Below, in pieces: positions 15,663-25,399 of a DNA stretch of 43,602 nt (its first letter is position 1; each line of letters opens with the position of its first letter). Location of the stretch: contig NZ_CACVBR010000033.1 of NCBI RefSeq assembly GCF_902728265.1, positions 1 through 43,602 of the forward strand, written 5' to 3'. The position numbers and the translations under genes are program-made. Source of the DNA: Chryseobacterium potabilaquae. Lineage in GTDB: Bacteria; Bacteroidota; Bacteroidia; Flavobacteriales; Weeksellaceae. The notes beneath the pieces are model-generated. The model did no database searches. It was given only the letters and a program-made list of their open reading frames with translations, and was not told the origin of the DNA.

Positions 15663-16666
15663 TAGGGCGCTTGAATTTTTGCTAAAATCCTTGTAATGAT
15701 TTCTTCTGTAGAAATTTCTTCTGCCTCTGCCTCAAACGTTAGCCCCATTCTATGCCTTAATATATCCTTCGCCAATTCTTTTACATCTTCCGGAATAACA
15801 AAAGCTCTTCCTTTTAAAAATGCATACGCTCTAGATGCAATGGCTAAATTAATAGATGCTCTAGGAGACGCTCCAAAACTAATATAATTTTTAAGTTCAG
15901 AGAGTCCATATTGTTCAGGATAACGCGTAGCGAAAACCATATCTAGAATATATTTTTCAATTTTTTCATCCAAATAAATCTGATTAATAAGTTCTTTGGC
16001 ATCAAGAATATCTTGAAGAGAAATTACAGGTTTAACAACTGGCTGATGGGAAGTAGAAACCATTCTCATGACCGTTCTTTCATCTTCAAAACCTGGATAA
16101 TCTATCGTGCATTTTAACATAAAACGGTCGCTCTGTGCCTCAGGTAAAAGATAGGTACCTTCCTGATCTATTGGATTTTGAGTAGCTAACACTAAAAAAG
16201 GTTTAGGAAGTGTCATGGTCTCATCTCCAATAGTAACTTGCTTTTCTTGCATCACTTCTAAAAGAGCAGACTGAACCTTTGCCGGTGCCCGATTAATTTC
16301 ATCTGCAAGGACAAAATTGGCAAAAACAGGTCCTTTTTTTATTGAAAAATCATTATCCTTAATATTATAAATCATCGTTCCCACAACATCTGCAGGCAAG
16401 AGATCCGGAGTAAACTGAATCCTTGAAAAGTCACCATGAACAGCTTCCGACAACGTTTTTATGGCTAATGTTTTAGCCAATCCAGGCACTCCCTCCAATA
16501 AAATATGTCCATTCCCTAAAAGCCCTATCAAGAGACGATCGATCATATATTCTTGACCAATAATCACTTTATTAATTTCTTGTCTCAGAAGAGTAAATAA
16601 ATAGTTTTTTTCTTTTATTTTTTCTGTTAACTGACGAATGTCTTCTGCTTGATATGTATCTGACAT
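15662..16666 (-). CDS. MoxR-family AAA+ ATPase
   Basis: A 334-residue AAA+ ATPase. Walker A is LLEGVPGLAKTLAIKTL near residues 55-71, Walker B and the MoxR box are FVLADEINRAPAKVQSALLE near 120-139, sensor 1 is LVLATQNPIDQEGTYLLPEA near 157-176, and the C-terminal lid is present. MoxR ATPases act as chaperone-like partners of VWA proteins; this one heads the operon with DUF58 and Bat genes. Length is normal. No good -7/-33 pair stands out in the 254 bases upstream. Confidence 0.94.
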   Translation of the reverse strand: MSDTYQAEDIRQLTEKIKEKNYLFTLLRQEINKVIIGQEYMIDRLLIGLLGNGHILLEGVPGLAKTLAIKTLSEAVHGDFSRIQFTPDLLPADVVGTMIYNIKDNDFSIKKGPVFANFVLADEINRAPAKVQSALLEVMQEKQVTIGDETMTLPKPFLVLATQNPIDQEGTYLLPEAQSDRFMLKCTIDYPGFEDERTVMRMVSTSHQPVVKPVISLQDILDAKELINQIYLDEKIEKYILDMVFATRYPEQYGLSELKNYISFGASPRASINLAIASRAYAFLKGRAFVIPEDVKELAKDILRHRMGLTFEAEAEEISTEEIITRILAKIQAP

Positions 16667-16869
16667 AGCTTAATGTAATAATAATTGGTAAATTTCTAAT
16701 AAATACTTGCATTAATCAACACAATGAATGCCATTTTTGAGTTAAAATTTGTTAAATATTCTAATGTCTTAAATAGAGTAAAAAAATAGGCGAATAGCCA
16801 TCATTTATCTATAATCTCCTATTTTTTCTTAAAAAGATATAAAATTCATGGGAATCTCTTATTCAAAAA

Positions 16870-16900
16870 TTGTCACTTCCAGTTTATTAAACTATTTTTG
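16870..16900 (+). promoter_or_regulatory. Promoter of the DinB-like gene
   Basis: TTG 16870-16872 and TATTTTTG 16893-16900 are exactly 20 bases apart, an ideal Bacteroidetes promoter. Transcription would start around 16906, giving a leader of about 15 bases. Confidence 0.65.
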
Positions 16901-16920
16901 AAGATTAAAAATTTGGTAAA

Positions 16921-17391
16921 ATGAATTATCATTTTCAAGCCCATAAACAAGTCAGAAAAAATCTTTTGGATATTTTGCAAAACACATCTCATGAAGATCT
17001 TTTGCATATTCCTGATGGTTTTAATAATAATATGTACTGGAATATTGCGCATACTGTGGCAACCCAACAGCTCTTACATTATTATTTAAGTGGTAATCCT
17101 TTTAGAATTGACAAATATTGGATCGAAACATATAAAAAAGGAACGCTTCCTAATTTAAATGTTAAACAGTCAGAAATTGAAGATTTAGAATTTTTACTCA
17201 CTGAAACTTCAAAAATTTTAATGAAAGACTATGATAACGATTTTTTTTCAGATTATACCCCTTATACTACAAGCTTTGGAATGGATTTGAAAAGTGTTCA
17301 GGACGCTATTATCTTTAATAATATGCATGAAAGTCTTCACTATGGGTATGTAATGGCACAAAAGAGAGCCATTTTAGGAGAGAAATATTAA
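16921..17391 (+). CDS. DinB-like (DUF664/DinB_2) four-helix protein
   Basis: A 156-residue helical protein of the DinB/YfiT superfamily, which includes metal-dependent thiol transferases and damage-inducible proteins. The pattern YWNIAHTVATQQLLHYYLSG at about residues 39-58 supplies the first metal-site His, and NNMHESLHYGYVMAQKRAIL at about 133-152 supplies the H-x3-H pair. Length and spacing fit the family. The specific substrate cannot be told. It has its own promoter and is followed by rlmB after 105 bases. Confidence 0.82.
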   Translation: MNYHFQAHKQVRKNLLDILQNTSHEDLLHIPDGFNNNMYWNIAHTVATQQLLHYYLSGNPFRIDKYWIETYKKGTLPNLNVKQSEIEDLEFLLTETSKILMKDYDNDFFSDYTPYTTSFGMDLKSVQDAIIFNNMHESLHYGYVMAQKRAILGEKY

Positions 17392-17496
17392 AACAAACAA
17401 TAATAAGAAAAGTGTTAAAAGCTATAAGTTATAATTCTAATAAATTGAATCTTAGCTTTACAATTTAACCTTATACATAAAAATTTAAACAAATCA

Positions 17497-18246
17497 ATGA
17501 AAGACGATTTTATTTTCGGGCTTCGTCCCGTAATTGAAGCGATTGAAGCAGGAAAAACAATTGACAAGATCTTTGTGCAAAATGCATTGCAAGGTCCTAT
17601 TTATGCAGAATTGAAAGCGATTTTATCGAAAAATAAAATCCGTCCGAATTATGTTCCGGTAGAAAAATTAAATCGTATTACGAGAAAAAACCACCAAGGT
17701 ATTATCGCCTTTATTTCAGATGTTCCTTTTCATAAAATTGAAGACATTGTACCTCAGCTATTTGAAGAAGGAAAAACACCTTTTCTATTAATTTTAGATA
17801 GATTAACGGATGTGAGAAATTTTGGGGCTATTTGTCGAACAGCAGAATGTGTGGGGATTGATGCTGTAATTATCCCTGAAAAAGGGGCTGCACCTATTAA
17901 TTCTGATGCGATTAAGACTTCTGCAGGAGCTATTTATAATGTTAAAATCTGTAAAGAAGCTAATTTAGCTCATACGGTAGACTTCCTCCAACAAAGTGGA
18001 ATTTCTATTTTTGCTGCGAGTGAAAAAGCACAAAAACTGATTTATGACGTAGACTTTAAAGAGCCATGTGCTATAGTAATGGGAAATGAAGAAACAGGTA
18101 TTTCTAAAGAAGTATTGCATCATTCTGACGAAAAAATAAAATTACCTATTGAAGGAAAAACACAGTCTCTCAACGTTTCTGTAGCCTGTGGAGCTATTTT
18201 ATATGAGGCTGTAAGACAAAAAATGTCAACCACTATCAATCTATAA
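17497..18246 (+). CDS. rlmB: 23S rRNA (guanosine-2251-2'-O)-methyltransferase
   Basis: A 249-residue SpoU-class methyltransferase that uses S-adenosylmethionine to methylate the ribose of G2251 in 23S rRNA. An N-terminal substrate-binding domain (about 1-85) begins with the usual FGLRPVIEAIEAGKTIDKIF. Motif 1 is LTDVRNFGAICRTAECVGID near 108-127, motif 2 is IVMGNEETGIS near 195-205, and motif 3 is LPIEGKTQSLNVSVACGAIL near 218-237, forming the trefoil-knot site. Length is normal for RlmB. Confidence 0.94.
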   Translation: MKDDFIFGLRPVIEAIEAGKTIDKIFVQNALQGPIYAELKAILSKNKIRPNYVPVEKLNRITRKNHQGIIAFISDVPFHKIEDIVPQLFEEGKTPFLLILDRLTDVRNFGAICRTAECVGIDAVIIPEKGAAPINSDAIKTSAGAIYNVKICKEANLAHTVDFLQQSGISIFAASEKAQKLIYDVDFKEPCAIVMGNEETGISKEVLHHSDEKIKLPIEGKTQSLNVSVACGAILYEAVRQKMSTTINL

Positions 18247-18382
18247 AATAGAAACCTGGATATCTTGATCTGTATGTTTATTTAATTTATATAAAATGTA
18301 AAAATTAAATCTCATAGGGATCAATACAAGACATTCTAGAAAATATAAAAAAACAGTAGTAAAGTAAAAATTTAAAAATCAA

Positions 18383-19432
18383 ATGAAAAATATAGTAGTA
18401 TTAACCCTTATATCATGTGTCGCCTTATTTTCTTGTAAGAAAGAAACAGCAAAAGTGACTAAAGTTGATCCTAAAACAGGAAAAACAATCACCGTAGAAG
18501 TTCCTGCAGATTCTGTGGCAAAAGTGGAAGAAAATCCGGCAATTAAAGATTCTTTAGGAGTTTTCACACAGTCTTTTAAACTTGAAAAAGGAAAGACGTA
18601 TCCACTCACTACTTATCAGAGAGATGTAAAAACAATGACAGATCCACAAGGAAAATCAATCACTGCCACTAGTGAGTCTACCGATGAAATGTCTGCTACG
18701 GTAAATGATATCAAAGGAAATGTTTATGATATCACACTTAATATTATAGCTAAAAGAAACTCTCAAAGTGCTCAAGGTAAAACCATAATTGTTGATACCA
18801 AGCAATCTATTCCAAAAGAAGATGATCTTAAGATGATCTGGAATATTAATAAAGCTTTGACAAATAATAAACTCAACCTGAAAATGGATAATAAAGGAAA
18901 TGTAATCTCCATTACAGGTTTTGAGCCCGTATATACAAAAGTATCTACTGCGGTAGGAACAATTGTAAAAGAAGCCAATCAAAAAGCAAGTATTGTTGCT
19001 AGCTTAAAAGAAACATTCAATGCAGAAGTTCTAAAAGACCAATTAAATAAGAATTTAATTCTCATCCCTAAAAAAGGAGCGAAAATTGGAGAAAAATGGA
19101 CTAAAAGTGAGAATGCAGATCCTAGTGGTAAAATTAAAATAACCTCAAACTACATTTTAAAAAGTGTAGGAAATGGTGTAGCAGAAGTTTCTCTTACCGG
19201 AGGAATTCCTAAAAAAACAGAAAAGAAAAAAGATGGAGAGATTACCCATAGCCTTAGCAGTGAATTGGTACAAAACGGAACCATTAAATTCGACCAGGCT
19301 ACAGGATGGATCACCAATCAGAATATTACTGTGAAAACAACTCAGATTGAAACTATTTCTGATGGAAAACAATCTCAATCTATGAAAAGTGTTTCCAATT
19401 CTTCTGTAATGGTTAATCCTTCTGCAAAATAA
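18383..19432 (+). CDS. DUF6263-type lipoprotein
   Basis: A 349-residue lipoprotein. MKNIVVLTLISCVALFSCKK carries a lipobox, with LFSC at residues 15-18 and Cys18 as the acylated residue. The rest is hydrophilic and beta-rich, with Lys/Thr-rich segments, and fits DUF6263, a Bacteroidetes lipoprotein family of unknown function. It starts a four-gene run in the same direction, with gaps of only 23, 33 and 33 bases, leading to YfhO and a glycosyltransferase, so an envelope role is likely by association. Confidence 0.8.
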   Translation: MKNIVVLTLISCVALFSCKKETAKVTKVDPKTGKTITVEVPADSVAKVEENPAIKDSLGVFTQSFKLEKGKTYPLTTYQRDVKTMTDPQGKSITATSESTDEMSATVNDIKGNVYDITLNIIAKRNSQSAQGKTIIVDTKQSIPKEDDLKMIWNINKALTNNKLNLKMDNKGNVISITGFEPVYTKVSTAVGTIVKEANQKASIVASLKETFNAEVLKDQLNKNLILIPKKGAKIGEKWTKSENADPSGKIKITSNYILKSVGNGVAEVSLTGGIPKKTEKKKDGEITHSLSSELVQNGTIKFDQATGWITNQNITVKTTQIETISDGKQSQSMKSVSNSSVMVNPSAK

Positions 19433-19455
19433 TGTTGAAGATTTAAATTAAAATT

Positions 19456-19695
19456 ATGAAGTACATTTTTGAGTTAGTACTCGCCACCATCATTATCTAT
19501 TTTGTATGGAATATTCTTAAAAGGATTTTCTTTAAGACTTTCCATAATTATCTTTTTAATCTTAATAAAAATAATCCTAATAGACCGCAACAGGATATCA
19601 AAAACTCAAATAATAATCCAAAACAAAAAATCAATTGGGATGCCGAAACGGTAGATTATGAGGAAGTGAAAGATAATAATGAAAAAAGATATTAA
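19456..19695 (+). CDS. DUF4834-type small membrane protein
   Basis: A 79-residue protein with one N-terminal membrane helix (about 3-22, IFELVLATIIIYFVWNILKR) and a polar tail rich in Asn and Lys, ending in a KINWDAETVDYEEV motif that is shared by DUF4834 proteins. That family is commonly found just upstream of YfhO-type genes in flavobacteria. Function is unknown; a small accessory protein of the following membrane protein is a reasonable guess. Confidence 0.75.
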   Translation: MKYIFELVLATIIIYFVWNILKRIFFKTFHNYLFNLNKNNPNRPQQDIKNSNNNPKQKINWDAETVDYEEVKDNNEKRY

Positions 19696-19728
19696 TTTGC
19701 AAAAAAATAAAAGATAATAACCAGTAAT

Positions 19729-22263
19729 ATGGCGAAAAATAAAAACTTAATTTATATTTCAATTGCATTAGTTGTATTTATAGTTTTAGCATTCTTATAT
19801 TCTACTCCTGTATTTACAGGAAAACAACTTTTCCAGCATGATATCGTCCAATACAGAGGAGGAGCAAAAGAACTTCTCGATTATAGAGCAGATACCGGAA
19901 AAGAAACGTATTGGAGTGATTCTATGTTTGGAGGAATGCCTACCTATCAGATGGGAAGTAGATTTGAAGGAGATATTATCAAAAAAATTGATAGTTATTT
20001 AAATTTTCTACCAAGACCTGTTAATTATCTTTTTCTTCTTTTTGCAGGTTTTTTCCTATTGGGAATGGTCGCTGTGAGAAATTGGAAATACGCTTTATTA
20101 GGGGCTACCTTTTTTGGATTATCCACCTATTTTTATATTATCATTGCTGCAGGGCATAACGGTAAAGTCAATACGATTGAATATTTTGCCCCTCTTTTAG
20201 CAGGAATTATACTCGTTTACATCCGAAAAAAATATATCTGGGGATTTATTGTAACCACATTATTTATGGGGTTACAGATAGCCGCCAATCATCCACAGAT
20301 GACCTATTATCTTTTCCTTGCACTAGGTTTTTTATTCTTATCAGAATTAGTTAGAACTATTCAGAAAAAAACACCTTTAAAACACTTTCTAATCTCTTCA
20401 GGAATTATTGCGGCTTCTTGTATTATTGGGGTTGGAATGAATTCTCAACGAATTTTGGCCAATTCAGAGTATGTGAAAGAAACCGTCCGTGGAAAACAAA
20501 TTCTGGCAAATGACAGCCATTCTCCAACAAAATCCGGAATGGATAAAGAAAGTATCCTGATGTGGAGTTATGGAAAATTAGAAACGCTTAATCTTTTCAT
20601 TCCAAGATTAATGGGCGGCGGAAGCCAAGAGCCGGAAGGGAAAGAAATGATGAATAGAGTCCAAGAATTAGTGCAGGATAATGTGACTTCTCAAGCAGAA
20701 ATGGACAGAATTTCAAAAGGATTTGGCGGAATGACCTATTGGGGAGATCAACCTGGAACTTCCGGCCCGGCTTACCAAGGAGCCATCGTTTGTTTTTTAG
20801 CTCTTTTAGGATTTTTCTTTGCTTGGAAAAAATATAGCTATTGGATTTTGAGTGCTTCTATTTTAACTATACTATTAGCCTGGGGAAGTAATTTTATTAT
20901 TTTATCGGATTTCTTTATCGATTTCGTTCCATTTTATAACAAATTTAGAGCGCCTTCATCTATATTAGTGGTCGTAGAGTTATTGTTTCCATTCATAGCC
21001 ATGCTAGGCTTGTATAGATTCTTTACAGACAGACAACTTGCTCAAGAATACAAACAAAAAATACTTCTATATGTAAGTGGTGGTACTTTAGGACTTATAC
21101 TCATTCTTTTACTTTTCGGAAAGCCTTTATTAGGTTTTTATACAGAGAATGAAAAACTATATCTCCCTCCTTTTCTTCTTGATTATTTAACTGATGAAAG
21201 GTTTAAGCTATTCAAAATTGATGCAATAAAAGCTTTTATGTATGTTGCTATTACTGCGGTTGCTTTATTTATGACATTAAAGCATAAGCTAAGCCAGAAT
21301 ATAGCCTTGATTATCATAGGAGTAGTCAGTTTATTTGATCTTTGGACTGTAAATAAACGTTATCTAAATGATGATAATTATGTTGATAAAATTTTCGCTG
21401 AACATCCTTTTCAAACGGAAAGTTCAGATCTTTTAACTGAAAAAGTTCAAGGAAATCCCAATCTTGAATCTATTTTAGCTAATGTGAATGTTAACAAAAC
21501 ACTTGAAACCATTGCTGAAAAAGATAAAACCCATTACAGAATCTTCAACAATATTTTGGGAACATTTAGTGAAACAAATACGTCTTATTTCAAATCTTCT
21601 ATTGGTGGTTATCATGCAGTTAAATTAAGGAGATATGATGATGTAATCAATGAATATTTCCAAATAATGGATTCTGTAAAAGTGCCTAATCTACTTAATC
21701 TTTTAAACGCAAAATATTGGGTTGTAGGAGGTCCTGAACAACCACAGACCATACCGAATCCCCATGCCAATGGAAATGCATGGTTTGTAAGTAACCTTAA
21801 ATTTGTCAATACTCCGAACGAAGAAATCAAGTCTATAGGTTTGATTGACAATAAAAAAACAGCAGTTATTTCAGCTTCAGATAAAGAATATTTTACTGGA
21901 AAAAAAATAGAAACAGATTCTACAGCTTTCATTAATTTAACAAAATACCAGCCTAATGAACTGGAATTTAAATCTCAGTCAAAAACACCACAGCTTGCCA
22001 TATTTTCTGAAGTGTATTATCCTCATGGTTGGAAAATGTTTATTGATGAAAAGGAAGTTCCTTATATAAAAGCTGATTATTTCCTTCGAGCCGTACACAT
22101 TCCCGAAGGAAATCATCGTATCCGAATGATTTTTGAACCTGAAGTTATTGAAAAAGGTAAATGGCTTTCTTTATTTTCCTTTGGACTGTTTATAGGATTG
22201 GGCATTTTAGGTATTTTCTGGATGAACAAAAAGAAAAAAGAACTTGTAGAAGAGACTGCATAA
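19729..22263 (+). CDS. YfhO-family multi-pass membrane protein
   Basis: An 844-residue inner-membrane protein. An N-terminal helix is followed by an extracytoplasmic loop with FQHDIVQYRGGAKELLDYRA, then about a dozen membrane helices to residue 540, a large soluble domain, and a final helix near 810-830. The layout matches YfhO, a GT-C-like glycosyltransferase family; in Gram-positives YfhO proteins add sugars to teichoic acids. In Bacteroidetes the substrate is unknown, but a surface glycan or glycolipid is likely given the adjacent glycosyltransferase and lipoprotein. Confidence 0.88.
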   Translation: MAKNKNLIYISIALVVFIVLAFLYSTPVFTGKQLFQHDIVQYRGGAKELLDYRADTGKETYWSDSMFGGMPTYQMGSRFEGDIIKKIDSYLNFLPRPVNYLFLLFAGFFLLGMVAVRNWKYALLGATFFGLSTYFYIIIAAGHNGKVNTIEYFAPLLAGIILVYIRKKYIWGFIVTTLFMGLQIAANHPQMTYYLFLALGFLFLSELVRTIQKKTPLKHFLISSGIIAASCIIGVGMNSQRILANSEYVKETVRGKQILANDSHSPTKSGMDKESILMWSYGKLETLNLFIPRLMGGGSQEPEGKEMMNRVQELVQDNVTSQAEMDRISKGFGGMTYWGDQPGTSGPAYQGAIVCFLALLGFFFAWKKYSYWILSASILTILLAWGSNFIILSDFFIDFVPFYNKFRAPSSILVVVELLFPFIAMLGLYRFFTDRQLAQEYKQKILLYVSGGTLGLILILLLFGKPLLGFYTENEKLYLPPFLLDYLTDERFKLFKIDAIKAFMYVAITAVALFMTLKHKLSQNIALIIIGVVSLFDLWTVNKRYLNDDNYVDKIFAEHPFQTESSDLLTEKVQGNPNLESILANVNVNKTLETIAEKDKTHYRIFNNILGTFSETNTSYFKSSIGGYHAVKLRRYDDVINEYFQIMDSVKVPNLLNLLNAKYWVVGGPEQPQTIPNPHANGNAWFVSNLKFVNTPNEEIKSIGLIDNKKTAVISASDKEYFTGKKIETDSTAFINLTKYQPNELEFKSQSKTPQLAIFSEVYYPHGWKMFIDEKEVPYIKADYFLRAVHIPEGNHRIRMIFEPEVIEKGKWLSLFSFGLFIGLGILGIFWMNKKKKELVEETA

Positions 22264-22296
22264 TTAAAAAATATAAAGTTCTATATTTATAGCTTC

Positions 22297-23592
22297 ATGG
22301 AACAGAAAAAAATACTGATCATCACCTACTACTGGCCTCCTGCGGGAGGTCCTGGTGTTCAAAGATGGCTAAAGTTTGCTAAATATTTACCCGATTTTGG
22401 TTGGAAACCCGTCATTTATACACCTGAAAATCCTAGCTATCCATTGCTGGATGAAAGCTTATTGAAAGATGTTCCTGAAAATATTGAAATAATAAGAACA
22501 AAGATCTGGGAACCCTACCAATTAGCAGAAAAACTAAATAAAAGTAACAAAAAATTTAAAGCCGGACAGTTTGATGTGGGCAAAAATCAAAGTTGGAAAT
22601 CAAAACTTTCGATTTGGATACGCGGAAATTTTTTCATTCCCGATGCAAGAGTTTTTTGGGTAAAACCTTCTGTGAAATTTTTAGAACAATATCTACAAGA
22701 AAATCAAATTGAGTTTGTAGTAACTTCAGGGCCCCCTCATTCATTACATTTGATTGGTTTAGATCTTAAAACAAAATTTCCTCATTTGAAATGGATTGCA
22801 GATTTCCGGGACCCTTGGACAGAAATTTCATATTACAAGCATTTAAAACTCACTAAGAGTGCGGATAAAAAGCATCGAAATTTAGAACTTAATGTCTTCA
22901 AACATGCAGATATTACTTTAGCCACAAGTTATACAGATGCAGAAAACTTCCGTAAGGCCGGAGCCAATGCAATTTGTATTACCAACGGTTTTGATGAAAC
23001 TGATTCTTCTAGAATAAAAACACTTCTAAAAAGTGAAAAAACAAAATTTACTTTGAGCTATATTGGAGTGCTAGAACAGCTTAGAAATCCCGAAAATTTA
23101 TGGAAAGTACTGGAAGATTTAGTACGTACTAATTCTTCGTTTGCAGAAAACTTTATTCTAAAATTTGCAGGAAGAGTTGATGATAAAATTTTAACATCTC
23201 TTGAAAATTCTAATATAGCCAATCATATTTTGAATTTAGGGTATCTTTCTCATGATAAAGCAATTGAGGAAATGCAGGCGTCAGATATGTTGCTTATTAC
23301 CAATTTTCCGAATGAATCTTCAAAAGGTATTATACCCGGAAAAATATTTGAATATTTAGCAACGGGAAAGCAAATTATTTCATTTGGGCCCTCTAACGCC
23401 GACGTGGATATCATCTTAAAAGAAACTAATGCAGGTAAACATTTTAATTACAACGATTTTGAAATTATTAAAATTTTTATTCTAGAAAAGTTTGAGCTTT
23501 GGAGGCAGGGGCAAAATATTCAAAATATTCAAAACATTGAACAGTTTTCAAGAAAAAATCTGACTAAAAAACTCGTGGATATTCTAAGCTAA
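22297..23592 (+). CDS. GT4-type glycosyltransferase
   Basis: A 431-residue GT-B fold enzyme. The N-terminal motif ILIITYYWPPAGGPGVQRWL at about residues 6-25 is a hallmark of Bacteroidetes GT4 enzymes, and the C-terminal half has SYIGVLEQLRNPENL, the LNLGYLSHDKAIEEMQASD acceptor segment and GIIPGKIFEYLATGKQIISF, which holds the nucleotide-sugar-binding E-x7-E-like region. It is soluble or peripheral. It ends the DUF6263-DUF4834-YfhO run and probably contributes to the same surface glycan. Sugar specificity is not readable. Confidence 0.87.
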   Translation: MEQKKILIITYYWPPAGGPGVQRWLKFAKYLPDFGWKPVIYTPENPSYPLLDESLLKDVPENIEIIRTKIWEPYQLAEKLNKSNKKFKAGQFDVGKNQSWKSKLSIWIRGNFFIPDARVFWVKPSVKFLEQYLQENQIEFVVTSGPPHSLHLIGLDLKTKFPHLKWIADFRDPWTEISYYKHLKLTKSADKKHRNLELNVFKHADITLATSYTDAENFRKAGANAICITNGFDETDSSRIKTLLKSEKTKFTLSYIGVLEQLRNPENLWKVLEDLVRTNSSFAENFILKFAGRVDDKILTSLENSNIANHILNLGYLSHDKAIEEMQASDMLLITNFPNESSKGIIPGKIFEYLATGKQIISFGPSNADVDIILKETNAGKHFNYNDFEIIKIFILEKFELWRQGQNIQNIQNIEQFSRKNLTKKLVDILS

Positions 23593-23667
23593 TAGTCTAT
23601 TTATTAGCATAAAGACAAGGAGAATATTATAAGTATTAAACATGTTATATTAAAATATGCATGCTAT

Positions 23668-25191
23668 TTAGGGCTCCGGATTTTCCTCGATTTTTTGAAG
23701 ACCTTTAACGGTAGGGCCTGTTAACATTTTTCCATTAACATTAAACCTCGAGCCATGACAAGGACAATCCCAAGAAAGCTCAGCACTATTCCAACGAACC
23801 TCACATAATGCATGAGGACAGGTGCTTTTTACAAGATGAACTTTCCCATTAGTTTCTTTATACAAAGCATAAGATTCACCCTCGTATTGTATAACTTTGG
23901 CTTCGCCTGACTTAATTTCGCTTAGGGAAATAATTTTTTTGGTAAAAAGTTTATCCTTCATAAAATCAAATACAACTTCACTACCCTCTTTTACAAAATT
24001 AGAAAATCCCGCTATAGGTTTTATTCGGGAAGGGCTGAATATTTCTTCATACTTACTTTTTCCTAGTATAATTAAATCAGTTAAAATCTGTGAACTTATC
24101 GTTCCGAAGATCATTCCATTTCCTCTAAATCCCGTAGCCGTAAATATTTTCCCGTTGCTTCCCGGCAGTTTACCAATGTAAGGAAATCCATCTACAGGTT
24201 CATAATATTGGCTGGACCAACTGTAATAAGCCGTTTCAACATTAAAATGTTGTCGTACATAATTCTCCAATCGAGAAAAGCACTCTCCTGTATTTTCTTC
24301 ATGACCTGTTTTGTGATCCTCACCTCCCGCAATCAGAAGATTTTCACCATTTATTTCCTGAATTCGATAATAATGATAAGGTTCGTTAAGATCATACCCT
24401 AGCTCCCAGGAGTAATGATTATCTTTTAAACTAAAAGCAATAGCATAACTTCTGTATGCTGCATTTGTGAAATGTAAAACATTTAATCCTGGTGGAATGT
24501 GTGTGGCATATACAAGATATTTGGCCTTAACCTCCCCTTTTGAAGTTTTCAACATCACAAAATCTTCATGTTCATCATGACTTTCACAAAGACAATCTTC
24601 CTGAATAATTCCTCCAAGGCTTAAAAAAACATCACCTAAGCCTCTACAGTATTTTATAGGATGAAACTGTCCTTGATCCGGAATAATTACAGCTTCTTCA
24701 AAAGGGATCGGAAAAGGAATTTCATTAACGTATTTCATCTCATGCCCCACTTTTGATGCTCCTTCTACAATATCTTTCAATTTTTTTTGCTGATCTTTAT
24801 TCAGAGCAAAAAGATATGCAGCCTTTTTGGCGAAGTCACAGTTGATGGTGAAATTCTTAATGTTGGTTTCGATCATTTCAATCGCTTCTTTTCCCACTTC
24901 AGCAAATAATTTGGCATTACTCAATCCGAAATCCTTAATAGCCTCTGTATAAGTTGTATCGAAAAAATCATTTAAATGTGCCGTGGTTCCACCTGTTGTT
25001 CCGAAACCCATATTTGCAGCTTCCAGAAGAATACATTTTTTACCCGCTTGTTGAAGTTTTAAGGCAGTTGAAATCCCGGTAATTCCTCCGCCAACAATTA
25101 TCACATCATAAAGTTGCTGAAAGTCTGCTTTTGAAGAATACCTTTTAACTTCTTCCTGCCATATGCTTTTCCTTGCTCCATCTCTATACAT
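23668..25191 (-). CDS. FAD-dependent oxidoreductase with C-terminal Rieske [2Fe-2S] domain
   Basis: A 507-residue two-domain protein. The N-terminal DAO/glycine-oxidase-like FAD domain starts with VIIVGGGITGISTALKLQQA near residue 30, with the acidic end LLEA near 53, and GFRGNGMIFGTISSQIL near 355. The Rieske domain follows at about 415-500, with C458-P-H460 and C476-x2-H479 as cluster ligands (CPHALCEV and DCPCHGSRF). This fusion is common in soil and Bacteroidetes bacteria, often in stress or desiccation gene groups; the substrate is unknown. It is the last gene of the catalase-CinA-SDR run. Confidence 0.9.
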   Translation of the reverse strand: MYRDGARKSIWQEEVKRYSSKADFQQLYDVIIVGGGITGISTALKLQQAGKKCILLEAANMGFGTTGGTTAHLNDFFDTTYTEAIKDFGLSNAKLFAEVGKEAIEMIETNIKNFTINCDFAKKAAYLFALNKDQQKKLKDIVEGASKVGHEMKYVNEIPFPIPFEEAVIIPDQGQFHPIKYCRGLGDVFLSLGGIIQEDCLCESHDEHEDFVMLKTSKGEVKAKYLVYATHIPPGLNVLHFTNAAYRSYAIAFSLKDNHYSWELGYDLNEPYHYYRIQEINGENLLIAGGEDHKTGHEENTGECFSRLENYVRQHFNVETAYYSWSSQYYEPVDGFPYIGKLPGSNGKIFTATGFRGNGMIFGTISSQILTDLIILGKSKYEEIFSPSRIKPIAGFSNFVKEGSEVVFDFMKDKLFTKKIISLSEIKSGEAKVIQYEGESYALYKETNGKVHLVKSTCPHALCEVRWNSAELSWDCPCHGSRFNVNGKMLTGPTVKGLQKIEENPEP

Positions 25192-25213
25192 GACTTAATT
25201 TTTTAGGAAAGAT

Positions 25214-25375
25214 TTATTTAATATGTAGGGTATCACTTTTAGATTTCATATTTTTCCTGTTATTTTTTTCATTTTCTTCGTACTTATATTGGGGTTCTTC
25301 TTCCTCAAAATCACATTTGCAAGAGTTTAAAGTACATAAACTCAAAATTCCTAAAATAAAAGCTGTTGTTTTCAT
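25214..25375 (-). CDS. 53-residue lipoprotein
   Basis: A small frame on the minus strand starts at ATG 25375 and ends at TAA 25216-25214. The product begins MKTTAFILGILSLCTLNSC, a short signal with lipobox LNSC and Cys19 as the lipidated residue, followed by a second Cys and a highly charged tail (DFEEEEPQYKYEENEK, then basic residues). It sits in the 208-base gap between the SDR gene and the Rieske oxidoreductase gene, 24 bases after the SDR stop and 22 before the next ATG, on the same strand, so it belongs to the operon. Function is unknown. Confidence 0.7.
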   Translation of the reverse strand: MKTTAFILGILSLCTLNSCKCDFEEEEPQYKYEENEKNNRKNMKSKSDTLHIK

Positions 25376-25399
25376 AATTAATTTATTTAGTGTACATTT

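Noticed and set aside
23594..23614. GCTAATA/TATTAGC hairpin after the glycosyltransferase gene as a terminator
   Set aside because: The stem is only seven mostly A-T pairs and no T-run follows on either strand.
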